Origin: an uncultured Bacteroidia bacterium
GTDB lineage: Bacteria > Bacteroidota > Bacteroidia > Bacteroidales > UBA932
DNA: 64,000 bases
Direction: 5' to 3'
NCBI GenBank assembly: GCA_902789445.1
Contig: CADAOB010000007.1
Span: 89,279-153,278, forward strand
The notes beneath the pieces are model-generated. The model was not told the DNA's origin and searched no databases. It saw nothing but the letters and a program-made list of their open reading frames with translations. Made by a program: the position numbers and the translations under genes. Of this stretch, positions 10,431-19,244 are shown in pieces. Position 1 is the first letter of the stretch, and the number at the start of each line of letters is the position of its first letter.

Positions 10431-12062
10431 ATGAAAAGACTGCAGCGATTGGTGGACCGTTATCCCGTCGGCAGCGCGTTGGCGCTGGCGTTCCTGGGGC
10501 TGATTCCGTGGATAGTCCTGCGCGATTTTACGCCAGCCAATGAGCTCCGTTACCTGAGCATTGTGGATGAGGCGCTGCGCGACGGCCATTTCTTCGCTTT
10601 CAGCAACCAGGGGGTCCCGTATGCCGACAAACCGCCGCTCTATTTCTGGCTGCTGATGCTTTGCCGGGTATTGCTGGGCCACCACAGCATGCCTGTCCTG
10701 GCGCTGTTTTCCTGCATACCGGCTGCCGTGGTCACCTGGGTCATGGACCGGTGGGTATTCGGTACGGATGCTGCACATGACGCGTCTGGCAGGAACGCCT
10801 CGCCCGCCGTACGCCGTACGGCGGCGCTGATGCTCTTCTCTTCTGTTACCTGGCTGGGCCTGAGTATGTTCCTGCGCATGGACATGCTGATGACGATGTT
10901 TATCGTCCTGGCGTTGTACGCCTGGCACCGGGACCGGCCCTGGGCCTTCGCCCTGTTTACCTTCCTGGCGCTGTTTTCCAAAGGGCCGGTCGGCATCCTG
11001 ATGCCGCCGCTGGTCGTGCTGACGGCTGTCCTGACCGTTCCCCGGTCTTTCCGGCGGGAGCGTCCGGGCGATCCGCATTGGCGGATCGGCCGTTTCCTGG
11101 GCTGGCGCTTCTTCCTGCTCGTGGGCGCCTGCTGCGCCGTCTGGTTTACCGCCGCCTGGCTGGAAGGCGGTTCCGCTTATTTGCAGAATCTGCTGTTTCA
11201 CCAGACGGTGGACCGGACGGTCAACGCCTTCCACCACAAGGAGCCGTTCTGGTTTTATCTGGTCAATATCTGGCCGATCCTTCTGCCGTGGTCGCTGCTG
11301 ACCGTCCCGGTGTGCGTCGCCTCCATGTGCCGGCGCGGTGACACGGCCGCGCCCCGGTCGGAAGCGGCGCGGGCTGAAAAACTGCTGCGCTGTGCGTTCT
11401 TTGTCCCCATCGTGATGCTCAGCCTCTCCAGCAGCAAACTCCCGGTTTATCTCCTTCCGGTTTTTCCTTTCTCCGTCTATCTGCTGCCGCTTTATGTGCA
11501 GCGGGCCGGATGGCGGAAGTGGAATGCCGTTCTGCTGGCCCTTTCGGCCGGCCTGTTTGCCTTGATCGGACTGGGGCTGGCCTTCGTGCCGCTGATTTAC
11601 CAGAAAATTCCGTTCCTGGCGGAACACCCTTATGCCCATAGCGGATGGTTTACGGTCTGCGGCATCCTGGCGTTCGCTGGCAGTCTCTGGACATTCGTCC
11701 GGGCCTTACGGCGGCAGGCCGCAGTCACCGATGCGCAGCCCATGGCCGTCGCCATCCTGCTGGCATTCCTGTCCCTTGCCCCGGAACTGCCCGAAGCCAA
11801 TGATTATCTCGGATACGGCGCACTGTGCCGGGCTGTGCCGGACGGGGAAAAGGTGTATGTCCTGGGCATCCGCCGTCCCGAAAACATGGATGTCTATCTG
11901 GGACGGGATATCGTTGTCCTGGAAGACGGGGACCCGATCCCGTCGGACGGTGTGCTGATTACCAAAGACAACTTCCGCGATCCGGCCGTGGAAGGCCGTC
12001 CGCAGCGGATCCTTGGGAAACGGATTATCTGGCTGCCTGCAGGGAGCGGATCGCCTCGGTGA
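10431..12062 (+). CDS. ArnT/PMT-family (GT39-like) membrane glycosyltransferase
   Basis: A 543-residue protein with about eleven to twelve hydrophobic helices. Near the N-terminus is DFTPANELRYLSIVDEAL, the first-loop acidic motif of polyprenyl-phosphate-sugar-dependent glycosyltransferases, followed by ADKPPLYFWL, a hallmark of ArnT/PMT-like enzymes. It would transfer a sugar from a lipid carrier to an acceptor on the periplasmic face, such as lipid A or protein. The acceptor cannot be told from sequence. Its last 38 bases overlap the convergent pyrophosphatase gene. Confidence 0.85.
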   Translation: MKRLQRLVDRYPVGSALALAFLGLIPWIVLRDFTPANELRYLSIVDEALRDGHFFAFSNQGVPYADKPPLYFWLLMLCRVLLGHHSMPVLALFSCIPAAVVTWVMDRWVFGTDAAHDASGRNASPAVRRTAALMLFSSVTWLGLSMFLRMDMLMTMFIVLALYAWHRDRPWAFALFTFLALFSKGPVGILMPPLVVLTAVLTVPRSFRRERPGDPHWRIGRFLGWRFFLLVGACCAVWFTAAWLEGGSAYLQNLLFHQTVDRTVNAFHHKEPFWFYLVNIWPILLPWSLLTVPVCVASMCRRGDTAAPRSEAARAEKLLRCAFFVPIVMLSLSSSKLPVYLLPVFPFSVYLLPLYVQRAGWRKWNAVLLALSAGLFALIGLGLAFVPLIYQKIPFLAEHPYAHSGWFTVCGILAFAGSLWTFVRALRRQAAVTDAQPMAVAILLAFLSLAPELPEANDYLGYGALCRAVPDGEKVYVLGIRRPENMDVYLGRDIVVLEDGDPIPSDGVLITKDNFRDPAVEGRPQRILGKRIIWLPAGSGSPR

Positions 12063-13092
12063 TTCCCGGGACGACGTGCGTCTTGCGTCCGAGTTTCTCG
12101 TCTGAATGGATGACGCCCTCGCGCTGGGAGGCACCGAATGCCTTCTCCGCGATTTCCAGGGCGCCTTCCCCGTAGTAAAGGATATAGGTGCCTTTCCCGA
12201 TCTCGGCCTTGCCGAAGATCATGGCAAGTTCTTTTTCTGCCAGGACTTCCGGCATGACGGCCAGCATCCGGTCGATGAAGGCGTTTTCCTCCGCCTTGCC
12301 GCTGCTGTCCATATTTCCGATTCCGAGCAGGATCCCTTCAATATTGTAGCCTTTGTAGTCGGCGAGGAAGATCTCCCGGTCGCTCATGCCGCTCAGGTCT
12401 TTGCCGGCCGCCACCATCGCTTTGTCGATGTCGGCCACCTCGGCCGCCGACAGGCCGGCCTTCCGGCTCAGGTCTTTCATGGCCAGCGAGTCGAGCGCGG
12501 TCGTCGTGCTTTTCTTGAGGTTACGGGTGTCGGAAATCAGGCCGGCCAGCAGCACGCGGGCCGTCTTTTCGGAGATGGGTACGCCCAGTTCGAGGTAGGA
12601 ATCATAGACGATGGTGCAGGTGGCGCCCACCGGCATGGCCTTGTAATAGAGCTGGGCGGTCTCGGAGATGTCACCGACGCCATGGTGGTCGATGACTTGC
12701 AGGAGGCGGGCCTGCCGCGCGCCGTCCACGCTTTGCGTGTAGTCGGCGTGGTCGGTGAGGATCAGGCGGGTGCCCGGTTCGACAGCCGGCAGGACGGCCG
12801 GGATGTCGATGCCCCATTTGTCGGCGATGAAGGCGGTTTCCCGGTTGACCGGTCCGTTGATGCGGGCTTCGCACTTGTAACCCAGCGTTTTCATCAGGTC
12901 GGCATAGGCGATGGCCGAGAAGACGGCGTCGGCGTCGGGGGTCTTGTGCCCGATGACATAGGTCGTTCCTTCTCCCCAGTCGAGCCGCGCGAGTACGGCG
13001 GGGAGGGATTCTTTCGGATTGTCGTTTTTGTTGCAGCCCGGCTGCATGGCGAGGGTCATGACCATAAGGACGATGAAAAGTTTGCGGTTCAT
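12025..13092 (-). CDS. Family II (DHH) inorganic pyrophosphatase, predicted lipoprotein
   Basis: A 355-residue protein with the Mn-dependent pyrophosphatase signatures GHKTPDADAVFSA (about 48-60), LTDHADYTQ and VIDHHGVGD (the DHH motif), followed by a C-terminal DHHA2-like domain with a basic substrate segment (GRKTHVVPG). Such enzymes hydrolyse PPi in the cytosol. This one begins MNRKLFIVLMVMTLAMQPGC, a signal sequence with Cys20 as a likely lipidation site, which implies export. It could hydrolyse PPi or another phosphoanhydride in the envelope. The ATG overlaps the stop of the upstream RluA-type gene by four bases (ATGA), so the two are coupled. Confidence 0.85.
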   Translation of the reverse strand: MNRKLFIVLMVMTLAMQPGCNKNDNPKESLPAVLARLDWGEGTTYVIGHKTPDADAVFSAIAYADLMKTLGYKCEARINGPVNRETAFIADKWGIDIPAVLPAVEPGTRLILTDHADYTQSVDGARQARLLQVIDHHGVGDISETAQLYYKAMPVGATCTIVYDSYLELGVPISEKTARVLLAGLISDTRNLKKSTTTALDSLAMKDLSRKAGLSAAEVADIDKAMVAAGKDLSGMSDREIFLADYKGYNIEGILLGIGNMDSSGKAEENAFIDRMLAVMPEVLAEKELAMIFGKAEIGKGTYILYYGEGALEIAEKAFGASQREGVIHSDEKLGRKTHVVPGITEAIRSLQAAR

Positions 13093-14414
13093 TGGTCGCT
13101 TGATTGGAGCTCAGGGAAATATATATCGGATTGGAAGAATAGTCTGTGGCCGTCTTCCGGATGCCGGAAACTGAGATAGGAGGCGTGGAGCATCAGCCTG
13201 ACTGCCGGGATGCCGCCGTAGAGGCGGTCGCCGATGATGGGGCGGTTCAGGCCGGCGGGATGGGCGCAGTGGACGCGGAGCTGGTGGGTCCGCCCGGTAT
13301 GGGGAATCAGGCGCAGCAGGGCGCTGCCGTCGGAAAGGGTCTGCAGCACTTCGTATTCCGTGACGGCGGGTTTTCCGTGCTGCGGATCGGCGAGTTGCCT
13401 GGGGCGGTCGTACCAGTCGGGTGCCAGCGGCAGGGATATTTTGCCCCGCGCACCGCTTTCCAACGCACGCGGGCCTGGACCTACTTGCGCCAGATAGGCT
13501 TTGGTCACTTCGCGTTTCTCGAATTGCTGCTGCACGGTGGCGTGTGCCTGGGCTGTTTTGGCAAAGACCATCAGTCCCGAAGTGTCCATGTCGAGCCGGT
13601 GGCAGGCGCTCACGGCCTGTCCGCAATAGGTTGAAAGCCAGTCCTGCAGGGAGCGCCGGGGCGGCACGCCGGGCACCGGACGTCCCGGGACGGCAAGCAT
13701 CCCGGCCGGTTTCTCGGCGACGAGGAGGTCGGCGTCTTCGTAGCGCACCACCGGCTCGGCGATCGACCAGTGCGCATCGCTTTCCAGGGGATTGGGCGCC
13801 ACCGCCAGCCCCTGCATCATCCACTTGAGCAGCGGCCCGCATTTCCCGGTGCAGGCCGGATAGAAAGCTCCGGCGTGACGCACTTCGCGGGCAGGGGAGG
13901 CACCATACCAGAATTCCCCGATGGCCAGGGGTGTCAGCCCGTGCTGCAGGGCGTAATTCAGCAGTTTGGGCGCCGCGCAGTCGCCGGTTCCACCGGGCGG
14001 AACGAGGCCGCGGTCGGCGAAGATCTGCCGGATGGAACGGCGCTCGCCGCGGCCGTTCGCGACGATGTACTGCTCGAAGAGCCAGTCCTGCAGCCGGCGG
14101 GAGTCTTCGGGCGAAGCAGCCTGGATGTCTTCGCGGGTCCAGGCGAAAACCGGCGGGACGAATCCCTCCACGAATGCGCTGCCTCCTGCCAGCCCCGAAA
14201 AGGCGTACAGGAACCGGGATGCCCGGTCGGAGCCGGGCATGACGCTGGCGTCACCCCCGACCTGATCGGGGGGCTCGACTTCCAGTACACCGAGCATTTT
14301 GCCTTCGGCGAAAAGTTCCCGCAGGGCGGGGGTGGCGTCGATGCGGGCCGTCAGGTCGCGGGCCGCTTCGACGATGGCCGGGGAAGGCGTGTAGCAGAAG
14401 GGGTTATTCAACAT
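13089..14414 (-). CDS. RluA-family pseudouridine synthase with N-terminal extension
   Basis: A 441-residue protein. Residues about 215-440 form the RluA catalytic domain, with the catalytic Asp275 in HRLDMDTSGLMVFAKT and the RTHQLRVH segment near the end. The 210-residue N-terminal region contains a conserved-looking CTGKCGPLLKWM segment and is common in Bacteroidota relatives. The RNA target is not predictable. Residues about 47-66 are encoded by a REP-like double hairpin (see 14219-14272) and look like a recent in-frame insertion. The start overlaps the end of the RlmI-type gene by 11 bases. Confidence 0.85.
   Translation of the reverse strand: MLNNPFCYTPSPAIVEAARDLTARIDATPALRELFAEGKMLGVLEVEPPDQVGGDASVMPGSDRASRFLYAFSGLAGGSAFVEGFVPPVFAWTREDIQAASPEDSRRLQDWLFEQYIVANGRGERRSIRQIFADRGLVPPGGTGDCAAPKLLNYALQHGLTPLAIGEFWYGASPAREVRHAGAFYPACTGKCGPLLKWMMQGLAVAPNPLESDAHWSIAEPVVRYEDADLLVAEKPAGMLAVPGRPVPGVPPRRSLQDWLSTYCGQAVSACHRLDMDTSGLMVFAKTAQAHATVQQQFEKREVTKAYLAQVGPGPRALESGARGKISLPLAPDWYDRPRQLADPQHGKPAVTEYEVLQTLSDGSALLRLIPHTGRTHQLRVHCAHPAGLNRPIIGDRLYGGIPAVRLMLHASYLSFRHPEDGHRLFFQSDIYFPELQSSDQ
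14219..14272. repeat. REP-like double hairpin inside the RluA-type gene
   Basis: The first hairpin is ATGCCCGG (14219-14226), loop TCGGAG and CCGGGCAT (14233-14240). The second is CCCCCGA (14254-14260), loop CCTGA and TCGGGGG (14266-14272). The first core recurs at 52461-52481 between convergent genes. The combination resembles dispersed REP/BIME elements. Confidence 0.7.
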
Positions 14415-15575
14415 ACAGCACCAGGCCTTTCAGGTAGGCGCCTTCGGGATGGTAGATGTTGACGGCGTGGTCGGCGGGCTGGCAGAGCCGGTCGATGATG
14501 CGGACCCGCCGTCCGGTCTCGGCGGCGGCGCTGAAGACGGCCAGGGCGAAGGCCTCGCGGTCCACGACCTGCGAGCAGCTGAAGGTGAAAACCAGTCCGC
14601 CCGGCGCGACGGCGGCGATGGCGGCGGCGTTGAGGCGCTGGTAGGCGCGCAGGGCGTTGCTGAGCGCTCCCCGGTGTTTGGCAAAGGCGGGCGGATCGAC
14701 GATCATCAGGTCGTAGGCGTCTTTCGGCGCGGCCTTTACGAAATCGATGGCGTCGCAGCACAGGGCGCGATGGGCGGCGCCGGGACCGAAATTCAGGGCG
14801 ATGTTCTGTTCAACGAGGTCGATGGCGCGGGCTGAGCTGTCCACGGAATCGACCGACAAGGCCCCGCCGGCAAGCGCATAGACACTGAACCCGCCCGTGT
14901 AGCAGAACAGGTTCAGCACCCGCCGTCCGCGGGCGTAACGCTCCACGAGCGCCCGGTTTTCCCGCTGGTCGAGGAAGAATCCGGTCTTCTGTCCGTTTTC
15001 CCAGTCCACCAGGAACTTGTGCCCGTTTTCCAGGACAGTTCTCGGACAAAGTGCCTGGGACGGACCGTTCTGCCACAGATAGCCGTCTCCCAGGTCAAGC
15101 CCCGCCTTGAAGGGGGCAGTTCCGGCACTTTTGTCGTACACGGCGCTGAGCTGTCCGCCATAGACGGCCTGCAGGGCGGCGGCGATGTCTTTCCGGGCGT
15201 GGCGTACCAGTCGATGACCAGGCCGGGCAGGTTGTCGCCTTCGCCGTGGACGAGGCGGTAGCAGTTGGTCGCGGGATGCGCGGCCAGGCCGAAGGCGCGG
15301 CGGGCCTCCAGGCAGCGCTGCAGGCGCTGTGTCCAGAACGGGAGATCCGGTCCGCCGGCGGGCATGTCGTCTTCGAAACTGAGCATCCGCACGGCGATGG
15401 ATCCGATCTGGTAATGTCCCCAGCCCAGGACCTCTCCTTTGGCGGAGCATACGGCGACGGCATCGCCTTCGGCCGGATCCGGACCTTCGACGCCGCCGAT
15501 CGCCCCGGAGAACACCCAGGGATGGAAACGGCGCAGCGATTCCTCGCGGCCTTTCTTGAGGTAGAAGCGGGTCAT
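14404..15575 (-). pseudogene. Frameshifted RlmI-type 23S rRNA (cytosine-C5) methyltransferase
   Basis: The N-terminal part, from MTRFYLKKGREESL with its PUA-like domain through NLPGLVIDWYA, is read from 15575 in one frame. The SAM-methyltransferase part (RKDIAAALQAVYGGQLS, then GQKTGFFLDQRENR and LNLFCYTGGFS) continues in another frame to 14404. Relatives have roughly 15-20 more residues at the junction (about 15195-15208), so a small deletion that is not a multiple of three is more likely than a single-base error. The C-terminal catalytic half remains intact. It is coupled by ATGA to the upstream exonuclease gene. Confidence 0.75.
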
Positions 15576-16171
15576 ACGCTGCGGTCTGTTGGTTTGGAGG
15601 CGAGCAGGGCCTTATACATTTTCACGCAGATCCAGGCATCGGTGGCGGCATAGAGCAGCTGGGCGTCGGAAAGCGGCTGGGCTTCCCAGTTGGAGCACTG
15701 CTGGGCCTTCGATACTTTCCGTCCCAGGATGATCGCAGCCATCTTGCGGACGCTCTTCTCCTTGATGCCGTACCGGCCGCCGAAAGACTGGAGGTCCAGG
15801 AAACGGTGCGGTTCGAAACGGCAGTAGTGCTGGAGTCCGTGGATGTCTTCGCCCACGGCCGCGCCGATCTTCGTGATATAGGGATCGGCCATGATGTCGG
15901 CGATTTCCTGCGGAAGCCCCAGTTCCTGCAGGCGGAAGAGGAAGGCTTCCGTCTCGCTGGAGAGTTGCAGCAGCGCCGTGTGGTGCCGGGGCTGGTGCGC
16001 CTGGAACACGGGCTTGGTCTCGGTGTCGAAACCGATGAAACGTTGGTTGGAGAGATGTTCGATGGCGTGGTCGAGTTCCGGGCCGGGGCCGGTGATGACG
16101 TTGATGCGGCCGGGGAAGGCGGCCAGGTCCATCTGTTCTATTTCTTCGGGCGTAATGGTCTCTTGGTACAT
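15572..16171 (-). CDS. RNase D-like 3'-5' exonuclease domain protein
   Basis: A 199-residue single-domain DEDDy exonuclease. Exo I is GFDTETKP, Exo II is IGAAVGEDIHGL and Exo III is YAATDAWICVKMY. There is no HRDC domain, so it is much shorter than RNase D; it probably trims RNA or DNA 3' ends. It starts one base from the end of the racemase-like gene and overlaps the RlmI-type gene by four bases. The neighbours suggest RNA metabolism. Confidence 0.85.
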   Translation of the reverse strand: MYQETITPEEIEQMDLAAFPGRINVITGPGPELDHAIEHLSNQRFIGFDTETKPVFQAHQPRHHTALLQLSSETEAFLFRLQELGLPQEIADIMADPYITKIGAAVGEDIHGLQHYCRFEPHRFLDLQSFGGRYGIKEKSVRKMAAIILGRKVSKAQQCSNWEAQPLSDAQLLYAATDAWICVKMYKALLASKPTDRSV

Positions 16172-16172
16172 G

Positions 16173-17672
16173 TTATCGGAGCGTGGGCGCGATCAGTGCG
16201 TACGTGCTGGGAAGGAGTTCTTCGATCCGCTTGAGGTTGTTCTGGTCCAGGTTGCTGCGGGAGAAGGGGACCTGCTTGGTCGTCTGGTCCTCGGTGCCGG
16301 TCTTCCGTCCGTATTTGAAGTCGTAGGTGAGCAGGCCTTCCGGGGTCAGGCAGCTGTCTTCGAGCAGGCTGCTGGGCACGGAAATGTAGGCATCGACCTT
16401 CGTCGGGGTGATGCGGTAGGCCAGGTTGCCGTCCGCGCGCAGGGTCTGGTAACATTCGATGGCCGTATAGACGGCCGGGTCGATGAAGGTGATCTCGTCG
16501 GCGATCAGGTCGCGGTACGGATAGCGTCCGTCCTCGCGATACTCCTTGAGTTCGGCCAGGGTTTCGTTGAGGGTCTCCAGGTAGAAGGGATAGTGGGTGC
16601 AGCCCAGGATGATGGCGCGGATCGGCGTGCCCTTGCCGCTCTGGCGGTGACGCTCCAGGAGCGATACCATGTTGAAGCGGGCGTAATTCTCGGCGCTGTT
16701 GAGCTGGAGGGAGGCGTAGCCGCCGCCCGGACTGCGCCGGGCCAGCATCTTGTTTTCGGTGAAATCGAAGTTATAGGCTTTCAGCAATTCCTGGCGGATG
16801 CTGCCGTCCGATTCGCCCAGGGCCGGTCCGCGGTAGCTGCTGCGCGGGGCGAAGAGCAGGGGATTGACATAGTCGGGGTCGGAGTCCACGGCTTCGGCAA
16901 AGCCGTATCCGCTCTGGTTGACAATATCGACCTGGGTGGTAATGTTCCTGTTGGCGAGTTCCTGCCGCAGCGTCCGTTCGTAGGCGCCGGAAGCGATGGT
17001 GCCGGGGGTGGCCAGCACGCCGATGGCGAAGGGGGCCTCATTCCCCTTGAGATTGAGTTCGTCGAGCGTGGCGCTCACGCCGGCGTTGATCACGCCGATC
17101 ACCTTCACGCCTGTGCCGGTCTGGTCCAGCATCGAGCGGATGAGGTCCAGGCCATAGGCGGTCGCCGTGTTGCAGGCCACCACGAGGATCTTGGCGCGGG
17201 GCTTGCGGCCGGTGGGCTGCTCCTCGATGGCGTTGGTGAAGTAATCGTCATCCAGCAGGAAAAGGGCGTCCTTGAGGGCCAGTTCCCGGAGATATTCGCT
17301 GTTGCCTTCCGCGTCGTAGTTGCCATAGGGCATGTTGGCCTGGTCGGCCAGGTAGATGAAGTGCTCGCCGGCAAAGTCGAGGATGCTGTCGCGTCCCTCC
17401 GCCCCGGTGATGTTGTCGAAGACATCCAGGCAGATGAGTTTGTCAAGGACGGTCAATCCGCCTGTCCCTGAGTCGAATACGCCGATGGGAAGGTTGCGCA
17501 TCTGGTCGGGATACTGGTCGAATTCGACATAGAAGTTGGAGGCTGTGTCGAAGAGCGCCTTGTTGACGACGGCCATGTTGTCGACGGGAATCACCTGCTT
17601 GTGGCAGGCGGCCGGCAGAATCAGGAGCGACAGGAGTGCGAGGATTCCGGAAAAAGTGAGCCTGGACTGCAT
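16173..17672 (-). CDS. Glutamate racemase-like lipoprotein
   Basis: A 499-residue protein. Residues about 61-360 match the Asp/Glu racemase family: FDSGTGG (Asp67), ADQANMPYG, CNTATA (Cys167) and LGCTHYPF (Cys358). Both catalytic cysteines are therefore present. Two features are unlike MurI (about 260-290 residues): a signal peptide with lipobox ending LPAAC (Cys23), and insertions plus a C-terminal extension of about 140 residues. It is predicted to be in the envelope, where it could racemise an amino acid or act on another substrate. It is divergent from dacB. Confidence 0.8.
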   Translation of the reverse strand: MQSRLTFSGILALLSLLILPAACHKQVIPVDNMAVVNKALFDTASNFYVEFDQYPDQMRNLPIGVFDSGTGGLTVLDKLICLDVFDNITGAEGRDSILDFAGEHFIYLADQANMPYGNYDAEGNSEYLRELALKDALFLLDDDYFTNAIEEQPTGRKPRAKILVVACNTATAYGLDLIRSMLDQTGTGVKVIGVINAGVSATLDELNLKGNEAPFAIGVLATPGTIASGAYERTLRQELANRNITTQVDIVNQSGYGFAEAVDSDPDYVNPLLFAPRSSYRGPALGESDGSIRQELLKAYNFDFTENKMLARRSPGGGYASLQLNSAENYARFNMVSLLERHRQSGKGTPIRAIILGCTHYPFYLETLNETLAELKEYREDGRYPYRDLIADEITFIDPAVYTAIECYQTLRADGNLAYRITPTKVDAYISVPSSLLEDSCLTPEGLLTYDFKYGRKTGTEDQTTKQVPFSRSNLDQNNLKRIEELLPSTYALIAPTLR

Positions 17673-17675
17673 ATT

Positions 17676-17708
17676 TTTGGTTTTTAGACGGCAAATTTAT
17701 TAAATTTG
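17676..17708 (+). promoter_or_regulatory. Promoter of dacB, overlapping a divergent -7 box
   Basis: TTTG at 17676-17679, a 21-base spacer and TAAATTTG at 17701-17708 read towards dacB. On the minus strand TAAATTTG is also present at 17692-17699, pointing towards the racemase-like gene. The two -7 boxes almost touch, so the genes may compete for polymerase. Confidence 0.55.
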
Positions 17709-17729
17709 TGGGATATAAAGAAATCGGAT

Positions 17730-19223
17730 ATGAAAAAGCATCTTCTAATGGCCTTGATGCTCATTCCGTTGATGAGTTTCGGCCAGAATCGCGTCCAGAA
17801 TTACATCGACCGGCAGATGAAGACCGACTCGCTGCTGATCAACGCCGTGGTCGGTATCCTCGCCGTCGATGCCGACGGACATGAGATCGCCTCGTGGAAT
17901 CCGGACATGCCCATGCTGACGGCCTCGACGATGAAAACCATCACCACGGGCCTCGGTTACGAGGTCCTCGGCCCGGACTACCGCTTCTCGACCCGCATCG
18001 CCTATGACGGCCGCATCGAGAACGGCGTGCTGCACGGCAATCTTTATATTGTAGGTGGCGCCGACCCGACCCTGGGCTCCCGCGACACCATCGCGTTCCC
18101 GGTCGATACCGTGTTCAGCCAGTGGGCCGCCGCGGTCCAGCGTGCGGGCATCCGCCGCATCGCCGGCCGCATCGTGGGCGACGACCGCGTCTTCGAGGAA
18201 GAGAACATCCCCACGAGCTGGTCCTACGGCAACATCGGCTACGATTATGGCAGCGGCACTTCCGGCCTCTCGTTCTGCGAGAACCTGACCTATTTCGAGA
18301 TCGAAGCGGGGAAGGTCGAAGGCGATCCGGCCCGGATCACCCCCATCGGTCCCCATTCCCCGTACATGACTTTCATCAATGAAGTGACCACCGGTCCGAA
18401 AGGCGACGGGGACAATACCGAATACTATGCTTCCAGCATCACCCCGGTCGGCAAGTTCGTCGGTACTTATGGCATCGATGCCAAGCCGCGCACGCTGGCC
18501 CAGTCGAACAAGTACGGCCCGGCCACCTGCGCTTCTGAATTTGCGGCGTATCTGCACGAACGCGGCATCGGCTGCAAGGGCGTTTCCGACGTCCGGCAGA
18601 TGGGCTATGACTATGTCGTTCCCGCCCAAAAGGACCTGGTCTATATCTGCGAGACTTTCTCGCCCGAACTGCGGAAGATCGTCAAGGTGACCAATACAAT
18701 CAGCAACAACTTCTTCGCAGAGACCATCTTCAAGATGGTGGGCAAGAAACTGGTCGAGCGGGAAACCGGCGAGGAATGCCTGGGCATCTCCTACGGCCGC
18801 GCCCGGCGCGCCATCAAGGCGTATCTCCAGGAACGCGGCGTCTCGACCTACGGCTACACCCAGGACGACGGCAGCGGCCTCTCGCGGCAGAATTACGTCT
18901 CACCCCGTTTCTTCACGCGCTTCTACGCCATGATGGCCGGAAGCCCTGACTTCGAGGAATACATGGCCTCCTTCCCGGGCCCCGGCCGGCCGGGCACCCT
19001 GCGGACCGTGCTCGCCAAGGCGGATCCGGAGCTGAAGAAGACCATCTTCGCCAAGAGCGGTTCGCTTTCGAGCGTCAGATGTTATGCGGGTTATGTCGAT
19101 TCGCAGCGCGGGCTCATCCGTTTCGCCATCCTGACCAACAACTACGACTGTCCGACCAGCCGCATCCAGCCCAAGATCGAGGGCTTCATGGAAGAGCTGG
19201 CAAAATATGGAGCAAAACTATAA
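17730..19223 (+). CDS. dacB: D-alanyl-D-alanine carboxypeptidase/endopeptidase (PBP4 type)
   Basis: An S13-family penicillin-binding protein of 497 residues that removes the terminal D-Ala or cuts D-Ala-mDAP cross-links of peptidoglycan in the periplasm. The three active-site motifs are visible: SxxK as STMK (66-69), SxN in TNTISNNFFAE, and the KTG box as KSGSLSSV. A signal peptide (MKKHLLMALMLIPLMSFGQ) precedes the enzyme. I chose the ATG at 17730, eight codons inside the longest frame, because it begins the signal peptide. It is the first gene of a long same-strand run. Confidence 0.92.
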   Translation: MKKHLLMALMLIPLMSFGQNRVQNYIDRQMKTDSLLINAVVGILAVDADGHEIASWNPDMPMLTASTMKTITTGLGYEVLGPDYRFSTRIAYDGRIENGVLHGNLYIVGGADPTLGSRDTIAFPVDTVFSQWAAAVQRAGIRRIAGRIVGDDRVFEEENIPTSWSYGNIGYDYGSGTSGLSFCENLTYFEIEAGKVEGDPARITPIGPHSPYMTFINEVTTGPKGDGDNTEYYASSITPVGKFVGTYGIDAKPRTLAQSNKYGPATCASEFAAYLHERGIGCKGVSDVRQMGYDYVVPAQKDLVYICETFSPELRKIVKVTNTISNNFFAETIFKMVGKKLVERETGEECLGISYGRARRAIKAYLQERGVSTYGYTQDDGSGLSRQNYVSPRFFTRFYAMMAGSPDFEEYMASFPGPGRPGTLRTVLAKADPELKKTIFAKSGSLSSVRCYAGYVDSQRGLIRFAILTNNYDCPTSRIQPKIEGFMEELAKYGAKL

Positions 19224-19244
19224 CAACATAAATCCACTTCAAGC

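Noticed and set aside
12025..12062. Convergent 38-bp gene overlap as an unusual regulatory feature
   Set aside because: Short convergent overlaps are common in compact genomes and both reading frames end naturally; no extra signal was seen.
14404..15575. Programmed ribosomal frameshifting in the RlmI-type gene
   Set aside because: No slippery heptamer was seen at the junction, and family residues are missing as well, which frameshifting would not explain.
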